Origin: Roseovarius sp.
Lineage (GTDB): Bacteria; Pseudomonadota; Alphaproteobacteria; Rhodobacterales; Rhodobacteraceae
Reading direction: 5' to 3'
Assembly (NCBI RefSeq): GCF_030373445.1
Contig: NZ_JAUCYU010000008.1
Location: 124,001-188,000, forward strand
DNA: 64,000 nucleotides
The notes below the pieces were generated by a model. It was not told the DNA's origin, did no database searches, and saw nothing but the letters and a program-made list of their open reading frames with translations. Shown here piece by piece: positions 61,278-64,000 of the stretch (positions are counted from its first letter, which is position 1; each line of letters begins with the position of its first letter). The position numbers and the translations under genes are program-made.

Positions 61278-62012
61278 ATGACCTATTACACCGGCGCCAT
61301 CATGGCCGTGCCCACCGCGAACCGGCAGAAGTACCTCGACCACTGCAACGAGGCCTGGCCGATCATGAAATCCCACGGCGCCACGCGCATGATCGAAACC
61401 TGGGGCGTCGATATCCCCAAGGGCAAGGTCACCGACTTCTACGGCGCGGTGAACGCCAAGGACGACGAATCCATCGTGTTCTCGTGGATCATCTGGCCCG
61501 ACAAGGCGACCTCCGACACAGCCTGGGAAAAGATGATGTCCGACCCGGCCATGGCCAGCATGTCCGAAATGCCCTTCGACGGCAGCCGGATGATCTATGG
61601 CGGGTTCGAGCCCGTCTACGAACGCGGCACCCTCGCCGATGCCGGCTACTACCAGGGCTTCATCCTCGCCGTCCCGGAAAAGAACCGCCAGGCCTATGCC
61701 GACATGGCCGACGAGGGCTGGCAGATGTTCGAGAAGCTCGGCGCCACCGGCATGACCGAGAACTGGGGCGATTACGTCCCCCATGGCAAGCAAACCGACT
61801 TCTACCGCGCCACCAAGGCCGAAGACGGTGAAATGCCCCTCTTCAGCTGGGTCACCTGGCCCGACCGCGCCACGTGCGACGCCGCCGCCAAGCAGATGGA
61901 GGCCGACATGGCCGATTACGACATGTCGCAGATGCCCTTCGACGGCATGCGCATGACATGGGGCGGGTTCGAGCCGCTGTTCGACTCGAAGGAAAAGGCG
62001 GCAGCAGCATGA
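61278..62012 (+). CDS. tandem DUF1428 protein (two domains in one chain)
   Basis: Protein of 244 residues made of two related halves. The first starts TYYTGAIMAVPTANRQKYLD and ends near FDGSRMIYGGFEPVYERGT. The second starts AGYYQGFILAVPEKNRQAYA and ends FDGMRMTWGGFEPLFDS. Each matches DUF1428, usually a single domain of about 117 residues with a ferredoxin-like dimeric alpha-beta-barrel fold. AAAGGAAAACGCGAC precedes the ATG. The role is unknown; it lies upstream of a GST and a VOC gene, and HxlR faces it. The stop overlaps the GST start as ATGA. Confidence 0.85.
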   Translation: MTYYTGAIMAVPTANRQKYLDHCNEAWPIMKSHGATRMIETWGVDIPKGKVTDFYGAVNAKDDESIVFSWIIWPDKATSDTAWEKMMSDPAMASMSEMPFDGSRMIYGGFEPVYERGTLADAGYYQGFILAVPEKNRQAYADMADEGWQMFEKLGATGMTENWGDYVPHGKQTDFYRATKAEDGEMPLFSWVTWPDRATCDAAAKQMEADMADYDMSQMPFDGMRMTWGGFEPLFDSKEKAAAA

Positions 62013-62680
62013 CCCTCACGCTTTACACCCTCGACTGGGTCCCCGACTTCCCCCGCGGCTTCGTCCGCGACCTCCGCGTCCGCTGGGCGCTCGAGGAGGT
62101 CGGCCAGCCCTATGAAACCGCCACCGTGCCCTCGCGCCCCAAGTCCGACACGCATCTCGGCATGCAGCCCTTCGGACAGGTGCCGATCATCCGCGACGGC
62201 GACCTCACCCTCTTCGAATCCGGCGCCATCCTTCAACACGTGGCCCGCGGCACCGCGCTCTTCCCCGACGACCGGCGCGCCGAGATCAGCCAGTGGCTCT
62301 TCGCGGCGCTGAACACCGTCGAGATGGCGACGATGCACTGGCAGGTCATGCTGCTGGGGCAGAAGTTCCCCGATTTCTTCGGCCCGCCCCCCTCGGGCGA
62401 CGTCATCGACCACGCCTTCGCCTTCGCGAAAACCCGGCTCGACGCGATAGAGAAACGCATGGCGACACGCGACTGGATCGCCGGCGATTTCAGCATCGCC
62501 GACATCGCCATGGTCGACACCCTGCGCAACGTCGCCTCCGAAGGAGGGCTCGCCGATCACGGAGCCCTCAGCGCCTACCTCGACCGCGCCACCGCCCGGC
62601 CCGCCTTCGAACGCGCCATGCGCGATCACATGGCCCACTGGCAGGCCGCCGACGCGGCCCGCGAAACCGAAACCGCCTGA
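62009..62680 (+). CDS. glutathione S-transferase family protein
   Basis: Two-domain GST of 223 residues. The thioredoxin-like N-terminal domain includes VRWALEEVGQPYETATVPSR and FGQVPIIRDGDLTLFESGAI, with cis-Pro in QVPII and the ESGAI glutathione loop. The helical C-terminal domain has DWIAGDFSIADIAMVDTLRN. The start is fixed by the ATGA overlap with the DUF1428 gene (62009-62012), so the two are coupled. It probably conjugates or reduces small electrophiles; the substrate is unknown. Confidence 0.9.
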   Translation: MTLTLYTLDWVPDFPRGFVRDLRVRWALEEVGQPYETATVPSRPKSDTHLGMQPFGQVPIIRDGDLTLFESGAILQHVARGTALFPDDRRAEISQWLFAALNTVEMATMHWQVMLLGQKFPDFFGPPPSGDVIDHAFAFAKTRLDAIEKRMATRDWIAGDFSIADIAMVDTLRNVASEGGLADHGALSAYLDRATARPAFERAMRDHMAHWQAADAARETETA

Positions 62681-62705
62681 TCGAGGCGTGGAGGAGAACA
62701 ACACG

Positions 62706-63188
62706 ATGACCACCACCCCCAAGAACACCGTCTGCCTGTGGTACACCGATGATGCCGAGGAAGCCGCGAATTTCTACGCCGCGACCTTTCCCGACAGCGA
62801 GGTCACGGGCGTCCACCGCGCGCCCTCCGACTATCCCGGCGGCAAGAAGGGCAACGTCATCACCGTCACCTTCACGGTCATGGGCATCCCCTGCCTCGGC
62901 CTGAACGGCGGCGAGATGTTCACCCATTCCGAGGCGTTCTCCTTCCAGGTCGCCACCGACGACCAGGAAGAAACCGACCGCTACTGGAACGCGATCGTCG
63001 ATAACGGCGGGCAGGAATCGCAATGCGGCTGGTGCCGCGACAAGTGGGGCATCTCCTGGCAGATCACCCCGCGCGTTCTCTCCGACGCGCTCGCCGCCGG
63101 CGGGGAAGAGGGCAAGCGCGCCTTCGAAGCCATGATGCCGATGAAGAAGATCGACATCGCCACGATCGAGGCCGCCCGCCGCGGCTGA
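62706..63188 (+). CDS. VOC family protein, PhnB/3-demethylubiquinone methyltransferase-like
   Basis: Protein of 160 residues of the PhnB-like VOC group. The N-terminal NTVCLWYTDDAEEAANFYAA is the group signature. CLGLNGGEMFTHSEAFSFQV and GWCRDKWGISWQITPRVLSD follow. GGAGGAG lies ahead of the ATG at 62706; the in-frame GTG at 62688 is less likely. Members have been called 3-demethylubiquinone-9 3-methyltransferases by annotation transfer, but the true reaction is unproven. It lies 25 bases after the GST gene and is likely co-transcribed with it. Confidence 0.88.
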   Translation: MTTTPKNTVCLWYTDDAEEAANFYAATFPDSEVTGVHRAPSDYPGGKKGNVITVTFTVMGIPCLGLNGGEMFTHSEAFSFQVATDDQEETDRYWNAIVDNGGQESQCGWCRDKWGISWQITPRVLSDALAAGGEEGKRAFEAMMPMKKIDIATIEAARRG

Positions 63189-63203
63189 CCTCTCGGCGTA
63201 CCA

Positions 63204-63223
63204 CCCGGGGCCCCGGCCCCGGG
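63204..63223. repeat. GC-rich palindrome after the VOC gene
   Basis: CCCGGGGCC-CC-GGCCCCGGG, nine-pair inverted repeat between the VOC and alpha/beta-hydrolase genes. It could weaken transcription into the next gene. Confidence 0.45.
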
Positions 63224-63249
63224 CACCACCCTCAACAGGACATTCGAAC

Positions 63250-64000
63250 ATGAAACGCTTATCCCGGGCCGCCGCCCTGCCGCTCGCCCTCCTGCCATTT
63301 GCCGCCCCCGCAGGGGCCGACACCGCCTCCGTCGACAGGCACGACATCTATTACGAGGTCCACGGCGAACTCACCCCCGACACCGTGCCGGTGCTCATGC
63401 TCCACGGCGGCATGATGAGCTTCGAGGCCAGTTACGGCGCCATGCTGCCCGTGCTGACCGAAACCCATACCGTGATCGGCGTCGAGCAGCAGGGCCACGG
63501 CCATACGCCCCTGCACGACGGCCCGCTCACGGCCGAGACCATGCGCCGCGATACGCTGGGCGTGCTCGACGCCCTCTCGGTCGACCGCGTGCACGTGGTG
63601 GGCTTCTCCGCCGGCGGCATGCTGGCGCTGGAACTTGCCGTGAACGCCCCCGGGCGCGTCGCCTCGGTCGTGGCGATCTCCGCCGCGTCACAGCCCTCGG
63701 GCTTCATGCCCGGCATGATCGAGATGCAGAAGGATCCGAACTACCAGCCCTCTCCGGACGTGCTGGCCCTCATGCCCAGCGAAGAGGATTTCGCCGACAT
63801 GGCGGCCGAGATCGCCGCCAAGAACCCCGGCGGCGCCGAAACCGTGCCGCAGACCATGCAGAAGATGACCGCCTTCATCACCTCCGACTGGGGCTGGCCC
63901 GACGACCGCATCGCCGGCATCGGCGTCCCGGTCCTCGTGGTCAACGGCGACACCGATTTCATCCAGCCCGAGCACGCGCTCCACCTCTACCGCACGATCC
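63250..64000 (+). CDS. exported alpha/beta hydrolase, 3' end beyond the window
   Basis: Hydrolase with 250 residues visible. It opens with a signal peptide (KRLSRAAALPLALLPFAAPA-GA). The oxyanion-hole region is VLMLHGGMMSFEASYGAML. The nucleophile serine is in VHVVGFSAGGMLALELAVN, and the acid residue in VLVVNGDTDFIQPEHA. The histidine expected near the C-terminus lies past the window end. AGGA about ten bases before the ATG supports the start. The substrate is unknown. It is the last gene of a plus-strand run that starts with DUF1428. Confidence 0.85.
   Translation, partial: MKRLSRAAALPLALLPFAAPAGADTASVDRHDIYYEVHGELTPDTVPVLMLHGGMMSFEASYGAMLPVLTETHTVIGVEQQGHGHTPLHDGPLTAETMRRDTLGVLDALSVDRVHVVGFSAGGMLALELAVNAPGRVASVVAISAASQPSGFMPGMIEMQKDPNYQPSPDVLALMPSEEDFADMAAEIAAKNPGGAETVPQTMQKMTAFITSDWGWPDDRIAGIGVPVLVVNGDTDFIQPEHALHLYRTI

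Noticed and set aside
63235-63252. AGGACATTCGAA before the alpha/beta hydrolase shares 11-12 bases with one arm of the 57664-57693 palindrome.
   Set aside because: It is too short to exclude chance and its context (ribosome site of a gene) differs.

Overview
The window is GC-rich, densely coded chromosomal DNA of an alphaproteobacterium, most likely a Rhodobacteraceae (Roseobacter-type) species. The family content points that way: FadH, a LOV/HisKA_2 sensor kinase, a split MnmC, an XRE-cupin regulator and a SulP transporter. So do the regulatory signals: a GTTC-N7-GTTC SOS box and GGAAC-N16/17-CGTT (general stress sigma, EcfG-type) promoter candidates. I found no rRNA, tRNA, insertion sequence, phage module or CRISPR array. 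About 70 protein genes are supported, two of them cut by the window ends, plus one 40-codon gene in an otherwise unassigned gap.

Layout. 1-9.7 kb: end of fadH, a LysR regulator, an FMN reductase, the AmmeMemoRadiSam pair (radical SAM enzyme and a Memo-AMMECR1 fusion, divergent), a dehydratase, and an XRE-cupin/cupin/iron-alcohol-dehydrogenase cluster. 9.7-16.4 kb: split MnmC (oxidase-like and methyltransferase genes divergent), an EamA exporter, orphan SOS-controlled imuB, and glutathione-dependent formaldehyde dehydrogenase. 16.5-27.9 kb: small secreted proteins, YghU-type GST, NYN protein, M48 protease, dapA, a lytic transglycosylase, and a coupled NlpC/P60-agmatinase-methyltransferase operon below an M17 aminopeptidase. 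28-38.8 kb: a secreted S74-domain protein, beta carbonic anhydrase, a MuiA-like protein coupled to a transglutaminase-like protein, asd, an MFS carrier, a 579-base repeat-filled gap, then DUF2064-GNAT-dapE. 39-48.7 kb: a Hint-domain protein, a Crp/Fnr regulator and LOV kinase, rhodanese, SDR, dapD, a stress-type secreted SH3 protein, Thr/Ser dehydratase, LOG, apt, and a divergent tiny-gene/ribbon-helix-helix module. 48.7-64 kb: a coupled LysE/SDR-DoxX/DUF2269 operon, mtnP, SulP, a ferritin-like protein next to a glutamine-amidotransferase/amidoligase operon, cytochrome b561, rlmN, a DEAD-box helicase, and an HxlR regulator divergent from a tandem DUF1428, GST, VOC and alpha/beta-hydrolase run.

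How the genes work together. Four lysine/diaminopimelate genes (asd, dapA, dapD, dapE) lie within about 24 kb on the same strand but in separate units. Cell-wall enzymes (lytic transglycosylase, NlpC/P60) sit nearby. Redox and detoxification genes recur: two GSTs, formaldehyde dehydrogenase, FMN reductase and two VOC proteins. The best leads for something less described are the amidoligase operon, the palindrome-controlled tiny gene with its ribbon-helix-helix partner, the putative stress promoters, and several dispersed hairpin repeat families in the intergenic DNA. All functions are inferred by reading the translations; no database search was run.
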